Notes: generated from the letters alone by a model not told the origin. A stretch of 64,000 nt of DNA from Roseiflexus castenholzii DSM 13941 (GCF_000017805.1 NC_009767.1:1364001-1428000); one strand, 5' to 3'. Shown: positions 40,006 to 49,789, counted from the stretch's first letter. Program-made: numbers and translations.

Positions 40006-41415
40006 TCAATCGCGCCTGTTCGCCGCGTGGACACGATGCGCAGTCAGAATGGCTAATCCCGCCAGGAGGCTCATCAGCACAAAGTGAAGCGCAACCCGTC
40101 CGGCTTCGACAGTCTGACCCTGTTCTCCTGAGCCAATGATGACGCCACCGACTCCCGCGCCAAGCGCCGTTCCGAGTTGACCGGCGATCTGCAATGCCGA
40201 TGATGCTCTCCCTTCGTGTCCCGATGCGGCGTTCTGAAGCATGGCGAGCGACAGAGCGGAATATGCCAGCCCAATGCCGCATCCGGCAATCCCCCAGGTG
40301 GCAATGCTGAGCAGCGGTGGCGCCACCGGTGCAATCGTTGTAGTCGTCGCGCCAATTCCGATGAGCATGACGAGTAAACCGGCGGCAGCAATCGAGCCAG
40401 GCGGATGGCGGCGCACCAGACGCTCCTGCATCCACGCGCCTGCCGTCCACGTCAGGGTTGCAGCGGTCAGCGCCAGCCCGGCAGTGACGACGCTCAAGCC
40501 GCGTATCGCAGTGAGGGTCAGGGGAACAAAAGCATCGACACCGAAAAAGGAGAGGTTGAGCAATCCCATGGTCGCAATGACGGCGGGCAGCCCTGGCGCA
40601 GCGCGGAGCGTGCCGGGCGGCAGGACATACCGCAGGGCGACAACGGCGATGATGATACTGGGAGCGATCAGGGCGATGCCGGCGAGCGGCGCAGCGATCA
40701 ACCAGCCCAGCCCGCTGATCGTCATTGCTGCGCCGGTAGCGAGCACGAGCGCCATCCTGATCTCGTTGCTGCGTGTGCGATAATCGTGCGTGTCGAAGGA
40801 CCTCTGCGCTGGCGCAAGGCGCTGTAACGATGGCAGCGCCATCAACGCCGCGACGAGCGGCAATGGGATCAGCCCCAGGAAGACCCAGCGCCAGCCGATA
40901 TGTTCCGTGATCATCCCCGCCAGTCCAGGACCGACCATGCCCGGCACAACCCACGCGCTCGAAATGATCGCCAGCATGCGCGGACGCGCATCGGCTTCAT
41001 AACCCCGACCGACGATGATGTACACGACTGCGCCGATGATGCCGCTGCCCAATCCCTGTACTGCTCGACCGATGATCAGTGACGGCATGGTTGGGGCCAG
41101 CCCGGCGATGAGCAAACCGGCGACAAAGAGGAGCGTTCCGGTGATGAACGGTACGGCGACTCCCCGGCGATCCGCCTCCGGTCCGGCGACCGTGGCCGCC
41201 ACCATATTTGCCAGCATGAAAGCGCTGAATGCCCAGCCGTACCACGCCAGACCACCAAGCTCACGCGCTGTGGCCGGCATCGTGGCAGCGACTGCGAGCA
41301 TCTCGAAGGCAGTAGCGACGATAATCAGCACCAACCCAACGGTGAGCATACGCCGTCCGGCGCTCCAGATACCTGATGGCAGGGCAGGTGAGGAAGAGAA
41401 TGTCTCTTCGACCAT
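40006..41415 (-). CDS. MFS transporter (DHA2/EmrB-like)
   Basis: A 469-residue major facilitator protein with 12-14 helices. Motif A is visible as VAGPEADRRGVAVPFITGTL, an acidic/basic variant of GxLaDrxGrkxxl, and motif C-like glycines in AWVVPGMVGPGLAGMITEHI with GWRWVFLGLIPLPLVAALMA, typical of drug:H+ antiporters of the EmrB/QacA group. It probably exports a small molecule; the substrate is unknown. The start at 41415 follows AAAGGG. The frame is open for another 83 codons upstream without support. Confidence 0.85.
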   Translation of the reverse strand: MVEETFSSSPALPSGIWSAGRRMLTVGLVLIIVATAFEMLAVAATMPATARELGGLAWYGWAFSAFMLANMVAATVAGPEADRRGVAVPFITGTLLFVAGLLIAGLAPTMPSLIIGRAVQGLGSGIIGAVVYIIVGRGYEADARPRMLAIISSAWVVPGMVGPGLAGMITEHIGWRWVFLGLIPLPLVAALMALPSLQRLAPAQRSFDTHDYRTRSNEIRMALVLATGAAMTISGLGWLIAAPLAGIALIAPSIIIAVVALRYVLPPGTLRAAPGLPAVIATMGLLNLSFFGVDAFVPLTLTAIRGLSVVTAGLALTAATLTWTAGAWMQERLVRRHPPGSIAAAGLLVMLIGIGATTTTIAPVAPPLLSIATWGIAGCGIGLAYSALSLAMLQNAASGHEGRASSALQIAGQLGTALGAGVGGVIIGSGEQGQTVEAGRVALHFVLMSLLAGLAILTAHRVHAANRRD

Positions 41416-41754
41416 GGCAGCGTGGCCCTTTCTGAACCGTGAGCCGCTATTATCGCATATTTCGGAAGAGCGGCTGGCACCGCACGGGCAGGTCTCAGAC
41501 CTGCCCGTATCAGCCATGCCCTGTGGATTATCCCCATGTATGAGGATGGGGTCCTGATGCAACACAACTGACCAGGCGCAGCGCCTTTGCGCTCCACACC
41601 TGGATGTGAGAAGTGCTGCCGGCGAATGGTGTGTCAGACCCTCTCTCCAGCGACGTTCATACAAGAAACCACAGAAATGATATACTCACACAATCTACAT
41701 ATGTTTCGCTAACGTTCGACATCCACCGGACACGTTAAGGTGAGGGTCAGCGCC
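41416..41754. other. Intergenic region between MFS and HET-C-like genes
   Basis: About 340 bp. It contains the perfect palindrome at 41484-41508. Divergent promoters for both genes should lie here; ATGATATACTCACAC near 41676 includes TATACT as a possible -10 for the downstream gene. Confidence 0.4.
41484..41508. repeat. Perfect 11-bp stem palindrome
   Basis: ACGGGCAGGTC TCA GACCTGCCCGT. No T-run follows, so it is not an evident terminator; the word is of the dispersed REP class. Confidence 0.6.
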
Positions 41755-44355
41755 ATGAACCGCCGTATGCAGCGCAAGCCGTCATCCACAGAACCATCAT
41801 CATTATCATTATCGCATGTTTCCCATCCAGCACTCGCTCCACAAAACGCGATTGATCGTGGGCAGCCCGCTCCCGATGCCAATCAGACAGGAGCGATGCC
41901 CGGTGGACACACGTTTGACTCCCTACAGATCGGTGTGAATGAACGCCAGCCCCCCTCATCAGCAATCATGCCCTCCACATCGCAACATTTGTTCGATGAT
42001 CTGCGCGCGCGCGCTTCACGCGCCACGAACTACGATCTGAGCCGTGTCCCGATTCACTGTGATAGCCCGCTGGCATCCGCAGGTGGCGTCGAAGCGTTGA
42101 CCGCCGGGCAGGAAATTCACGTCGCTCCAGGACAGTACCGACCGGAAATATCGCACGGCGCCCACGTGCTGCTGCACGAACTGGCGCATGTTGTGCAACA
42201 GGGAAGCGGCGCCGCGCGTGACGCCGCCGATCCCGACCGGTACCACCGTCTCGAACAGGATGCCGAAACCACAGCGCGTCGCGCTGCCCATCTCGACTCT
42301 TCTGCACCGGCAACCGGTTTACGCGCGTTGGCGCCGCCGACGCCAACCTTCCCGCAGGCGTTCGACCCACGCTACCATCGCCAGGCGACGGTCCATGGAC
42401 TGATCGGAAGCGGATTTTCGGCAGAAGAGATCGGGCAAATCTACGCTGCCAACTGGGAGCGCGACTTTTCCCAGGCGCATCCTGCGCTGGCAAACATTGT
42501 GCTGACCTGGAAGGCGCTCAAACTCGCGGCGTTCAATCAGGAACCACTCGATCCCGCCATCGACCGGTTCAACCAGGCGGTCGATACGCTGATTGGGATG
42601 ATTCCTGATCGTGTCAGCGAACTTGCCAACTACCAGTCGTATGGCGGCTACAACTTCTATGAGCATATGGATAATCCGGCAGGCGAGGAGGCGCTCCGGG
42701 GGGATAGCGCACGGTCCAGAGCGAACCGCGAAGATCTGCTGGTCATTCCTGAGGGCGAGCGCATTCCGCAGTACATGGTCGACTCGCGCGAGTACATCAA
42801 AGCACAACTCTTCCGCGCCGCGCAGTCGTACCGCGGCGATATGCGCGGGCAGAGCGCCGAAGGAACCGCTGAAGCGTTCCGCAGTCGCGCTGCCGAACTC
42901 GAAGAGCGCATGCCAGGCGCTCCCGTTGCGCGGGGAGGGCTACGCACGACGGCGGTGGCGCAGGAAACGGCAATCCAGGTCGCCAATACTCCGCTGCAAG
43001 AAATCATTTTTGAGGACGACACAATCACCGTGCCGCGAGGAACCGGCAATGGCGCCGATGAGGGAGCGGCTCTGTCAACCAGCGGACCAGCGTTTCATGC
43101 CGAGGTGGACCGGCGTTTCTGGGACCAGACCGGCTACAAAGTCAATCAGCGCCTCGATCCGAACCTGCCTGAAGATCAGCCGTATGTCAGGATATGGTTG
43201 CGCATTCGGAATCAGGTGCGCGCCGAGCGCCAGGCGGCGCTGCGTGAGCGCGAAGCGCGGACAATTACTATGCCTGCTGAAACGATTCGTGGAACCGTTC
43301 CACGCGGACCAACGGGGCGCTGGGGATCGGATGGAGCAGACGCCATGGGGCGAGCGGGTCATGCGCTCGAAGATTTTTTCGCCCACTCGAATTTTGTGGA
43401 ACTGGCAATCGGGCAACCCGCGCCAACCCTGCTCTACGATCCTGAGACCGGCGGGGTCAGGCAGGTTGAAGGTCAACTGGGAACCGGGTCCTTCGGCGAA
43501 AATGATAAAAATCACTCGCTGGCGCACAAAATACGCGCGCTCGCCGATGAGATCGAAAGCGAAATGCCGCTGGTCAATCGGGTGGCAGGGCGCACGAACG
43601 TTGATCCAACCCCTGAGCAGGTGCGCGTCGGCAGCGAAGCGCCGCCTGTGCCTCACAGCCACGACGAAGATGCACATGAGGGAAAGCCGGGATTGTTCGA
43701 CTGGATCAAGGCGGCAGGTGGAACAGGATTGCGTGCCGCCGGACGCATCATTGGCGGCGGCGTGCTGGCAGGTGCAGCGGTGGGAGGAGTTGCGGGCGCG
43801 ATAGGCGGAGGGGTCATCGGAGCGAAGATTGGAGCATTGCTCGGTCCGATCGGCGTGATTGGCGGTGCGGCGCTTGGGGGTCTGCTCGGCGGCATCGCGG
43901 GTTTCTTTGCCAGCGGCGGGATGGAAGGGATGCGCACACGCATCAAAGAGACATTCCGCGACGTGATCGCCACACCTCAAGGGATAGCGATGCTGCGGCG
44001 GATCGCCGAGACGCTCGAACGCATGACGCGCGCCAACGAAGAAGCGGGGTCGCACACGGCGCTGGCGAAGGATCAGCCAGGACACGATGACTCGCCGCTG
44101 GGGCGGTTGCGCACGATCAAGTTCGAGTTGGCGCAAGAACTCGCTGCCGCCGCTGACCGCATGATCCTGGGTGGAATGCGGCAAGTGTTCGACGCGCCTT
44201 CGCCAGAGTCGGCCAATGTGCTCCTGCACGACATCTACGCGCAACTCGATGCACTGATCGCGCCACCGGGCGATCATCCGCTCCAGCACCTGATCGATCA
44301 TCGGCGTGAAGAGGCGATCCAGGCGCTCGAGGCATATCAGACGCATTCGCATTGA
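41755..44355 (+). CDS. DUF4157 (eCIS core) / HET-C-like / glycine-zipper protein, putative toxin or effector
   Basis: An 866-residue protein without an apparent signal peptide. Residues about 75-155 are a DUF4157 domain with the zincin-like motif LLHELAHVVQQGSG (HELAH at 141-145), known from proteins linked to extracellular contractile injection systems. Residues about 200-560 look like the HET-C fold: IYAANWERDFSQAHPAL, YNFYEHMDNPAGEEAL, and AGHALEDFFAHSNFVEL (about 535-550), the His/Asp-rich hallmark. Residues about 655-722 are a glycine-rich membrane-active stretch (GGGVLAGAAVGGVAGAIGGG, then IGGAALGGLLGGIAGFF), as in pore-forming or export-competent toxins. The rest is charged, helical. 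AAGGTGAGGG precedes the ATG. No injection-system or immunity gene is adjacent. A toxin/effector role is inference. Confidence 0.8.
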   Translation: MNRRMQRKPSSTEPSSLSLSHVSHPALAPQNAIDRGQPAPDANQTGAMPGGHTFDSLQIGVNERQPPSSAIMPSTSQHLFDDLRARASRATNYDLSRVPIHCDSPLASAGGVEALTAGQEIHVAPGQYRPEISHGAHVLLHELAHVVQQGSGAARDAADPDRYHRLEQDAETTARRAAHLDSSAPATGLRALAPPTPTFPQAFDPRYHRQATVHGLIGSGFSAEEIGQIYAANWERDFSQAHPALANIVLTWKALKLAAFNQEPLDPAIDRFNQAVDTLIGMIPDRVSELANYQSYGGYNFYEHMDNPAGEEALRGDSARSRANREDLLVIPEGERIPQYMVDSREYIKAQLFRAAQSYRGDMRGQSAEGTAEAFRSRAAELEERMPGAPVARGGLRTTAVAQETAIQVANTPLQEIIFEDDTITVPRGTGNGADEGAALSTSGPAFHAEVDRRFWDQTGYKVNQRLDPNLPEDQPYVRIWLRIRNQVRAERQAALREREARTITMPAETIRGTVPRGPTGRWGSDGADAMGRAGHALEDFFAHSNFVELAIGQPAPTLLYDPETGGVRQVEGQLGTGSFGENDKNHSLAHKIRALADEIESEMPLVNRVAGRTNVDPTPEQVRVGSEAPPVPHSHDEDAHEGKPGLFDWIKAAGGTGLRAAGRIIGGGVLAGAAVGGVAGAIGGGVIGAKIGALLGPIGVIGGAALGGLLGGIAGFFASGGMEGMRTRIKETFRDVIATPQGIAMLRRIAETLERMTRANEEAGSHTALAKDQPGHDDSPLGRLRTIKFELAQELAAAADRMILGGMRQVFDAPSPESANVLLHDIYAQLDALIAPPGDHPLQHLIDHRREEAIQALEAYQTHSH

Positions 44356-44514
44356 TGGTCTGCTGACGCTATTCGGTTCATCTCTTCTGCAACGGCGTCT
44401 TTCGGGCGCGCACAAAGGCGCAGCACAGCGGTATGGAGGTGGAAGAGAGGTATCTTTGCGCATTTGTGACCTGATGCTTGTGTGCGAAACCGCAGGAACC
44501 GATATGCTCTGTGC

Positions 44515-44520
44515 TATAAT
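44515..44520 (+). promoter_or_regulatory. Extended -10 promoter of map
   Basis: TGC-TATAAT (44512-44520) is an extended -10; the -35 (GCAGGA) is poor. It gives a leader of about 100 nt to the map start at 44624. Confidence 0.5.
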
Positions 44521-44623
44521 GTACAATCAATACATCATTGCGGATCGCAATCGGCAACGCCGGGCAGAGTGTTGCCCTTGCCGCACACAATGCGCCAATC
44601 CAGGCGCCAGGAACATCCAGCAT

Positions 44624-45376
44624 ATGTCAGTTGTCTTGCACACCCGGCAGCAGATTGCACTCATGCGGGCTGCTGGCCGCCTGGTGGCTGAAACATTCGA
44701 GGTGCTGCGCGAGCACGTGCGCCCTGGTGTGACCACCAGAGAACTCGATCGCATTGCCGAGCAGTTTGTGCGAAAACACGGCGCAATACCGGCGTACAAG
44801 GGATATCGCGGCTTTCCTGCCACGATCTGCGTTGCCATCAACAATGTCGTCTGTCATGGCATTCCAGGCAATGAGCGCCTGAAAGAAGGGGATATTATCG
44901 GCATCGACATTGGAGTGCGGCTCAACGGTTGGTATGGCGATGCGTGCATTACGGTGCCGGTCGGAACGATCTCCCCGGAAGCGCAACGATTACTGGACGT
45001 GACCGAAGAGGCGATGTGGCGCGGCATTCGCGCAGCGCGCGGCGGGGCGCGGCTGGGGGATATTGGCGCAGCGATTCAGACCTATGTCGAAGCCAATGGC
45101 TTCTCGGTCGTGCGGGAATGGACCGGGCATGGCGTCGGGCAACTGTTGCACGAGGAGCCAACCGTGCTGCACTATGGCAAGCCCGGCACGGGGATGCGTC
45201 TGCGCCCCGGTATGACGTTTACGATTGAGCCAATGGTCAACGCGGGCCGTCCTGAAGCCGTGCTGGATAAAACTGACGGCTGGACGGTGCGCACCGCCGA
45301 TGGCTCGCTCTCGGCGCAATTCGAACATACGATTGCCATAACCGAGGGCGAGCCGGAAGTACTGACGCTGCCATAG
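44624..45376 (+). CDS. map: Methionine aminopeptidase, type I
   Basis: A 250-residue metalloprotease that removes the initiator Met from new proteins. Metal ligands are in EGDIIGIDIGVRLNGWYGDA (two Asp), WTGHGVGQLLHEEPTVLHYG (His), FTIEPMVNAGRPE (Glu) and SAQFEHTIAITE (Glu). Start at ATG 44624 gives the standard SVVLHTRQQIALMRAAGRLV opening. It is convergent with ftsZ; the two stops are only 4 bp apart. Confidence 0.95.
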   Translation: MSVVLHTRQQIALMRAAGRLVAETFEVLREHVRPGVTTRELDRIAEQFVRKHGAIPAYKGYRGFPATICVAINNVVCHGIPGNERLKEGDIIGIDIGVRLNGWYGDACITVPVGTISPEAQRLLDVTEEAMWRGIRAARGGARLGDIGAAIQTYVEANGFSVVREWTGHGVGQLLHEEPTVLHYGKPGTGMRLRPGMTFTIEPMVNAGRPEAVLDKTDGWTVRTADGSLSAQFEHTIAITEGEPEVLTLP

Positions 45377-45380
45377 GCGA

Positions 45381-46574
45381 TTACCCGTTCTTTCGGCGGT
45401 TGCGCAGGAACGGCGGGATATCCAGGTCGTCGGGGCTGATATGGGCGCCTTGCGACCGCGCAGGTTGCGGTGGTTGCGGTCGCGTTGCTGCGGTCTGCGG
45501 CGCGGCCGGCGGGTGCGGTTCCGCATATGCCATGTCACGCTTCGGTTGGGCAGGCTGTTGCTGTTGCGCGCCGGACATATAGATGCGCTTACGCGCATCC
45601 GTCGGACGGCTGGCGTCGAAGCCGGTGGCAATAAGCGTGATCTTCACCTGTCCAGGCGGAAAGGTCGGATCGATCACTGCGCCAAAGATAATGTTCGCCT
45701 CCGGGTCCACTGCCTTGGCTACGATATCCGCCGCTTCGTACACTTCCAGAATGCCAAGGTCTTCACCGCCGGTCACGTTGAACAGTACACCCTTCGCGCC
45801 ATCGATCGATACTTCGAGCAGAGGCGAAGCAATGGCTTCGTTGACGGCATCGACCATGCGGTTGTCGCCGCTGCCGATGCCGATCGCCATAAGCGCCGAT
45901 CCCTGGCGCGCCATGATGGTCTTCACGTCGGCAAAATCGACGTTGATCAACCCGCGCTGCGTGATCAGGTCCGAAATGCCCTGAATGCCCTGGCGCAGCA
46001 CGTTGTCCGCCATCTGAAACGCCTGGAGCATCGACGTATTCTTGCTTGCCGTCTGCAAGAGCCGGTCATTGGGAATGACGATCAGGGTGTCAACCATCGG
46101 GCGCAGTTGCTCGATGCCCTGTTCGGCAGTCTTGCGGCGATGGTTGCCTTCGAAGCTGAACGGCTTCGTCACCACGCCGACCGTGAGCATTCCCAAATCC
46201 TGTGCGATGCTGGCAATCACCGGCGAGGCGCCGGTGCCGGTGCCGCCCCCCATGCCTGCGGTGATGAAGACCATATCGGCGCCCTTGAGCGCCTCGTAGA
46301 TCTCTTCAGTCGTTTCCTCGGCGGCTTTCTGCCCGATGACCGGGTTGCCGCCCGAACCAAGCCCTTTGGTGAGTTTGTCGCCGATCCGAATGCGGGTCGA
46401 TGCGCGCGAGTGCAGCAACGCCTGTGCGTCGGTATTGATGGTGATGAACTCGATACCATGCACGCCTTCGTCGACCATGCGATCAACGGCGTTGGATCCG
46501 CCGCCGCCGACGCCGACCACCTTGATGACCGCGAAGTTCTCTGCGGCCTGACTCAGACTGGTGTAATCGATCAT
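45381..46574 (-). CDS. ftsZ: Cell division protein FtsZ
   Basis: A 397-residue tubulin-like GTPase that forms the Z ring. GTP-binding: IKVVGVGGGGSNAVDRMVDE, the signature AGMGGGTGTGASPVIA, the T7 loop LINVDFADVKTIMARQGSAL, the C-terminal domain VDPEANIIFGAVIDPTFPPG. A Pro/Gln-rich linker of about 50 residues separates the core from the final partner-binding peptide ISPDDLDIPPFLRNRRKNG, conserved D-I-P-x-F-L. GGAGAGGGAGC precedes the ATG. Last gene of the dcw cluster, 17 bp behind ftsA. Confidence 0.98.
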   Translation of the reverse strand: MIDYTSLSQAAENFAVIKVVGVGGGGSNAVDRMVDEGVHGIEFITINTDAQALLHSRASTRIRIGDKLTKGLGSGGNPVIGQKAAEETTEEIYEALKGADMVFITAGMGGGTGTGASPVIASIAQDLGMLTVGVVTKPFSFEGNHRRKTAEQGIEQLRPMVDTLIVIPNDRLLQTASKNTSMLQAFQMADNVLRQGIQGISDLITQRGLINVDFADVKTIMARQGSALMAIGIGSGDNRMVDAVNEAIASPLLEVSIDGAKGVLFNVTGGEDLGILEVYEAADIVAKAVDPEANIIFGAVIDPTFPPGQVKITLIATGFDASRPTDARKRIYMSGAQQQQPAQPKRDMAYAEPHPPAAPQTAATRPQPPQPARSQGAHISPDDLDIPPFLRNRRKNG

Positions 46575-46591
46575 TGCTCCCTCTCCTTGCG

Positions 46592-47836
46592 TTATGGCAG
46601 AAACTCTTTCAGCCATCGTTTGAATCGTTCGTAGGTCGAGACCCAACCGCCGTGATCTGGCGGCGGTCCGCCGCCGGAATGGAAACCGCTCATTCCGTGG
46701 CGCATACCCCAGCGCAGCAACCCGATTGCGGTTGCATACGCGGGGCTGTTGAGCGTATCCGCCAGCCCCGTGAGATCGGTGGGTGCGCCAATCCGCACCG
46801 GAATGCCGAGCATGTCGCGCATCAACTCATCGAGGCGCGGCAACTGCGCAGTGCCGCCGGTCAGGACGATGCCGGCCGGGAGGAGACCTTCATAGCCGCT
46901 GCGCCGGATTTCGTTGTAGATCAGTTCTGTCAATTCTTCGGCGCGCGCTTGCAGCACCTGGTTCAGCATATGGCGGCTGATCTGCTGTCGCTCGCCCGGC
47001 GCAAATCCTTCGGCTTCGATCACATCCGGTTCCTCCGTTTCTTCGGCGATCGCCGCGCCATACTTCAGTTTCAGATACTCGGCAGTGTTGTGAGGCGTCT
47101 GTTGAACAATCACGATATCGTTGGTGAAATGGTTGCCGCCAACGGGAATGACACTGGTGTGCCAGATACCGCCCTGCGCAAAGACTGCAATGTCGGTTGT
47201 GCCGCCGCCGATATCCACCAGCACTACACCGCGATCCTTATCGTCGGCGCTGAGCACCGCTTCGCCGGCCGCCAGCGGTTGCAATACCAGGTCATCAATC
47301 TCGACGCCGGTTTTCTGCACACTCTTGATCAGGTTCTGGATCGCCATGATCTCGCCGGTGATGATGTGCGTTTCCACTTCGAGGCGAAAACCAGACATGC
47401 CGATCGGATCGCGAATGCCTTCGTTGCCATCCACGACGTAGGCGCGCGGGATGACATGGATCACCTCGCGTTGCGTTGGAATGGCGACCGCCTGCGCCGC
47501 CTCGACCGCGCGCGCCACATCATGGCGGGTGATTTCGTGATCGCTGCGCGCCACTGCGACAACGCCACGACTGTTGAGCGACTGGATGTGCCGACCGGCA
47601 ATACCCACGAATGCAGCACTGATCCGATAGCCGGATAGCCGTTCGGCTTTCTCGATGCTGGTTGCAATCGCATTGACGGCATCGTCAATATTGACGACCA
47701 CCCCCTTATCCAGTCCCTTGGATGGCGTCAGACCGACGCCAAGCACGTTGATGCGCCCATTGTCGTACACCTGTCCGACAATGGTGCAGACTTTGGTTGT
47801 GCCAACGTCGATGCCAACAATCGTGCGGTGTGCCAT
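46592..47836 (-). CDS. ftsA: Cell division protein FtsA
   Basis: A 414-residue actin-like ATPase anchoring FtsZ to the membrane. Phosphate 1: TIVGIDVGTTKVCTIVGQVY; the SHS2 1C subdomain (HVIPRAYVVDGNEGIRDPIG MSGFRLEVE); phosphate 2: GVVLVDIGGGTTDIAVFAQG; adenosine motif GLLPAGIVLTGGTAQLPRLD. The C-terminal amphipathic membrane-targeting helix is YERFKRWLKEFLP. Start ATG 47836 with GAGG 6 bases upstream. It lies between ftsQ (17 bp) and ftsZ. Confidence 0.96.
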   Translation of the reverse strand: MAHRTIVGIDVGTTKVCTIVGQVYDNGRINVLGVGLTPSKGLDKGVVVNIDDAVNAIATSIEKAERLSGYRISAAFVGIAGRHIQSLNSRGVVAVARSDHEITRHDVARAVEAAQAVAIPTQREVIHVIPRAYVVDGNEGIRDPIGMSGFRLEVETHIITGEIMAIQNLIKSVQKTGVEIDDLVLQPLAAGEAVLSADDKDRGVVLVDIGGGTTDIAVFAQGGIWHTSVIPVGGNHFTNDIVIVQQTPHNTAEYLKLKYGAAIAEETEEPDVIEAEGFAPGERQQISRHMLNQVLQARAEELTELIYNEIRRSGYEGLLPAGIVLTGGTAQLPRLDELMRDMLGIPVRIGAPTDLTGLADTLNSPAYATAIGLLRWGMRHGMSGFHSGGGPPPDHGGWVSTYERFKRWLKEFLP

Positions 47837-47853
47837 ACTCAGCCTCGTTATTC

Positions 47854-48681
47854 CTACGGTTGTGGCGGCGTATCATTCCGGTAATACGGCGTCGCCGGTC
47901 GCAAATCGAGCCAGGTATATTCCGTTGGCTCCTGGATGGTCAGAAAGCGCAGTATCTCGATCTTCTCGTCCAGGCGCTCCTTTCGTCCAAAGACGATCAT
48001 TCGTCCGTCGGCGGTTGTCACCATGACGCCGTGCTCGATGTCCCAACTGATGGTGGCCGGCGTGACGCCCGCTTCATTCGGCAAACGGAGCGCCAGCGCA
48101 CGAACCAGCAAAAGCACATCGGGATCGATCCGGTCGTTCGGTTCAATCGTTCGCCCGCTGCGGTCTTCGACGATCAGGGTGTCGGTGACGAACGTGGCAG
48201 TGTCAGGACCCAACACCCGCCCTTCGGCATCGACCAGGTAGCGTATGTCGCCGACCTGCCAGCGCACATTGGGCTGGCGTTCTGCCAGGTTAATCGTCAG
48301 GATGTCGGGTAATATCAGAGATGCCTCGACACGTTCGATAGATGCATTCTGGGCAAGGCGCGCTTCGACGTTGTCGGTCTGCACCAGCCAGATCGAGGCG
48401 CCGGTCACGCCCGCCATCTCCTCGATGTCGGCTGTATCGAGTATCTGCGCGCCATTGATCTGAACCCTGCGCACCACGAACTGTGGCGAAACCGCGATGG
48501 CAATCAGCCCGCCGAGCGATGCCAGAAACAACACCAGGCTGGCGATGCGCCCGGATGCCAGCCAGCCGCCGATGGCGCGACGCAGACCCGGCATGGCGCT
48601 GACGGCGTTACGCCGCCGGTTGCGCCGCGCTGCGATGCGAGCGCGCGTGTTGGGCTGGTTGTAGTGCAAGTCGTTACGCAT
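47854..48681 (-). CDS. ftsQ: Cell division protein FtsQ/DivIB
   Basis: A 275-residue bitopic protein of the division complex. A basic cytoplasmic N-terminus (RARIAARRNRRRNAV) and one helix (IASLVLFLASLGGLIAIAV) precede the POTRA domain (VSPQFVVRRVQINGAQILDT ADIEEMAG) and the FtsQ/DivIB beta domain (LAERQPNVRWQVGDIRYLVD AEGRVLG). Its start overlaps the ddl stop by 8 bp, so it is likely translationally coupled. Confidence 0.92.
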   Translation of the reverse strand: MRNDLHYNQPNTRARIAARRNRRRNAVSAMPGLRRAIGGWLASGRIASLVLFLASLGGLIAIAVSPQFVVRRVQINGAQILDTADIEEMAGVTGASIWLVQTDNVEARLAQNASIERVEASLILPDILTINLAERQPNVRWQVGDIRYLVDAEGRVLGPDTATFVTDTLIVEDRSGRTIEPNDRIDPDVLLLVRALALRLPNEAGVTPATISWDIEHGVMVTTADGRMIVFGRKERLDEKIEILRFLTIQEPTEYTWLDLRPATPYYRNDTPPQP

Positions 48682-49789
48682 ATCGCCCTCTGCCGCGCCG
48701 TTCGAGCGCCAGTTCGATCAGGCGGTCGAGCAGTTGGGTGTAGGGGAGACCGCTGGCTTCCCACATCATGGCGTACATGCTCACCGGGGTAAAGCCGGGC
48801 ATGGTATTGATCTCGTTCAGATACAGGTCGCCAGTCTCGCGGTTGAGCAGAAAATCGACGCGCGCCAGCCCGGCGCCATCGATGGCTTTGAACGCCTGCA
48901 CTGCCAGGCGCCGCACCCGTGCCGCGAGTTCGAGCGTGATCGGCGCAGGAATGAGTATCTTCGATGCGCCGCTCAGGTATTTTGCTTCATAGTCGTACCA
49001 TTCGCCGGAAGGAACCACTTCGCCGGGAACGCTGGCTTCCGGTTCATTGTTACCCAGGATACTGACTTCGATCTCGCGCGCGGGAATACCCTGTTCAACG
49101 ACGATCCGCCGATCATACGCCGCAGCTTCGGCGATGCCGCGCGCAAGCGCCGCGCGACCGGTCACCTTACTGATCCCGACGCTCGACCCCAGGTTTGCCG
49201 GCTTGACGAACATCGGGTAGGTGAGGCGCTGTTCGACCCAGTCGAGCACGTGTGCCGGTTCGCGTTCCCATTCGCGCCGTCGAATGAGCAGCCAGGGCAA
49301 CACCGGCAACCCCGCGCCGGAAAAGGCAACCTTCGTCATCGCTTTGTCCATGCCGACTGCCGATGCCATGACGCCGCAGCCAACATACGGGATTTCCATC
49401 AATTCCAGCAACCCCTGCACCGTTCCATCTTCCCCCATCGGTCCATGGAGGACCGGAAAAACGACATCGAGCGTTTTGAGGGGTGACTGTTCACCGGCAA
49501 CCATCAGGGTCAGCGGATCGGTGGTCTCCACATCGTCAACGCCATCCGCTGCATCAGCAGCACCGGCAGACGATCCTCCCGGCAACTTTGCCGGATCGGC
49601 CTGCGCCAACAGACGGGTATGCGCGTCGGGGGCAATGATCCAGCGCCCGTGCTTCGTGATGCCGATTGGTGTCACATCATATCGTTCAGGGTCGAGACCA
49701 TCCATGACCGCGCGCGCTGAGACCAGCGACACCTCGTGTTCGCCCGATTGCCCGCCGAACAGGACTCCCACTCGCACTTTGCGCGTCAT
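48674..49789 (-). CDS. ddl: D-alanine--D-alanine ligase
   Basis: A 371-residue ATP-grasp ligase making the D-Ala-D-Ala dipeptide. The N-terminal domain VRVGVLFGGQSGEHEVSLVS is the Ddl signature; FPVLHGPMGEDGTVQGLLEL MEIPYVG is the second. ATP-binding: VKPANLGSSVGISKV, REIEVSILGNNEPEASVPGE. Metal ligands: ARVDFLLNRETGDLYLNEIN TMPGFTPVSMY. A short insertion around 75-90 (SSAGAADAADGVDDVETTDP) is lineage-specific. ftsQ starts within its last codons. Confidence 0.96.
   Translation of the reverse strand: MTRKVRVGVLFGGQSGEHEVSLVSARAVMDGLDPERYDVTPIGITKHGRWIIAPDAHTRLLAQADPAKLPGGSSAGAADAADGVDDVETTDPLTLMVAGEQSPLKTLDVVFPVLHGPMGEDGTVQGLLELMEIPYVGCGVMASAVGMDKAMTKVAFSGAGLPVLPWLLIRRREWEREPAHVLDWVEQRLTYPMFVKPANLGSSVGISKVTGRAALARGIAEAAAYDRRIVVEQGIPAREIEVSILGNNEPEASVPGEVVPSGEWYDYEAKYLSGASKILIPAPITLELAARVRRLAVQAFKAIDGAGLARVDFLLNRETGDLYLNEINTMPGFTPVSMYAMMWEASGLPYTQLLDRLIELALERRGRGRYA

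Noticed and set aside
45441..46634. A 397-codon plus-strand frame opposite ftsZ
   Set aside because: Fully antisense to a definite ftsZ gene, composition atypical, no domain.
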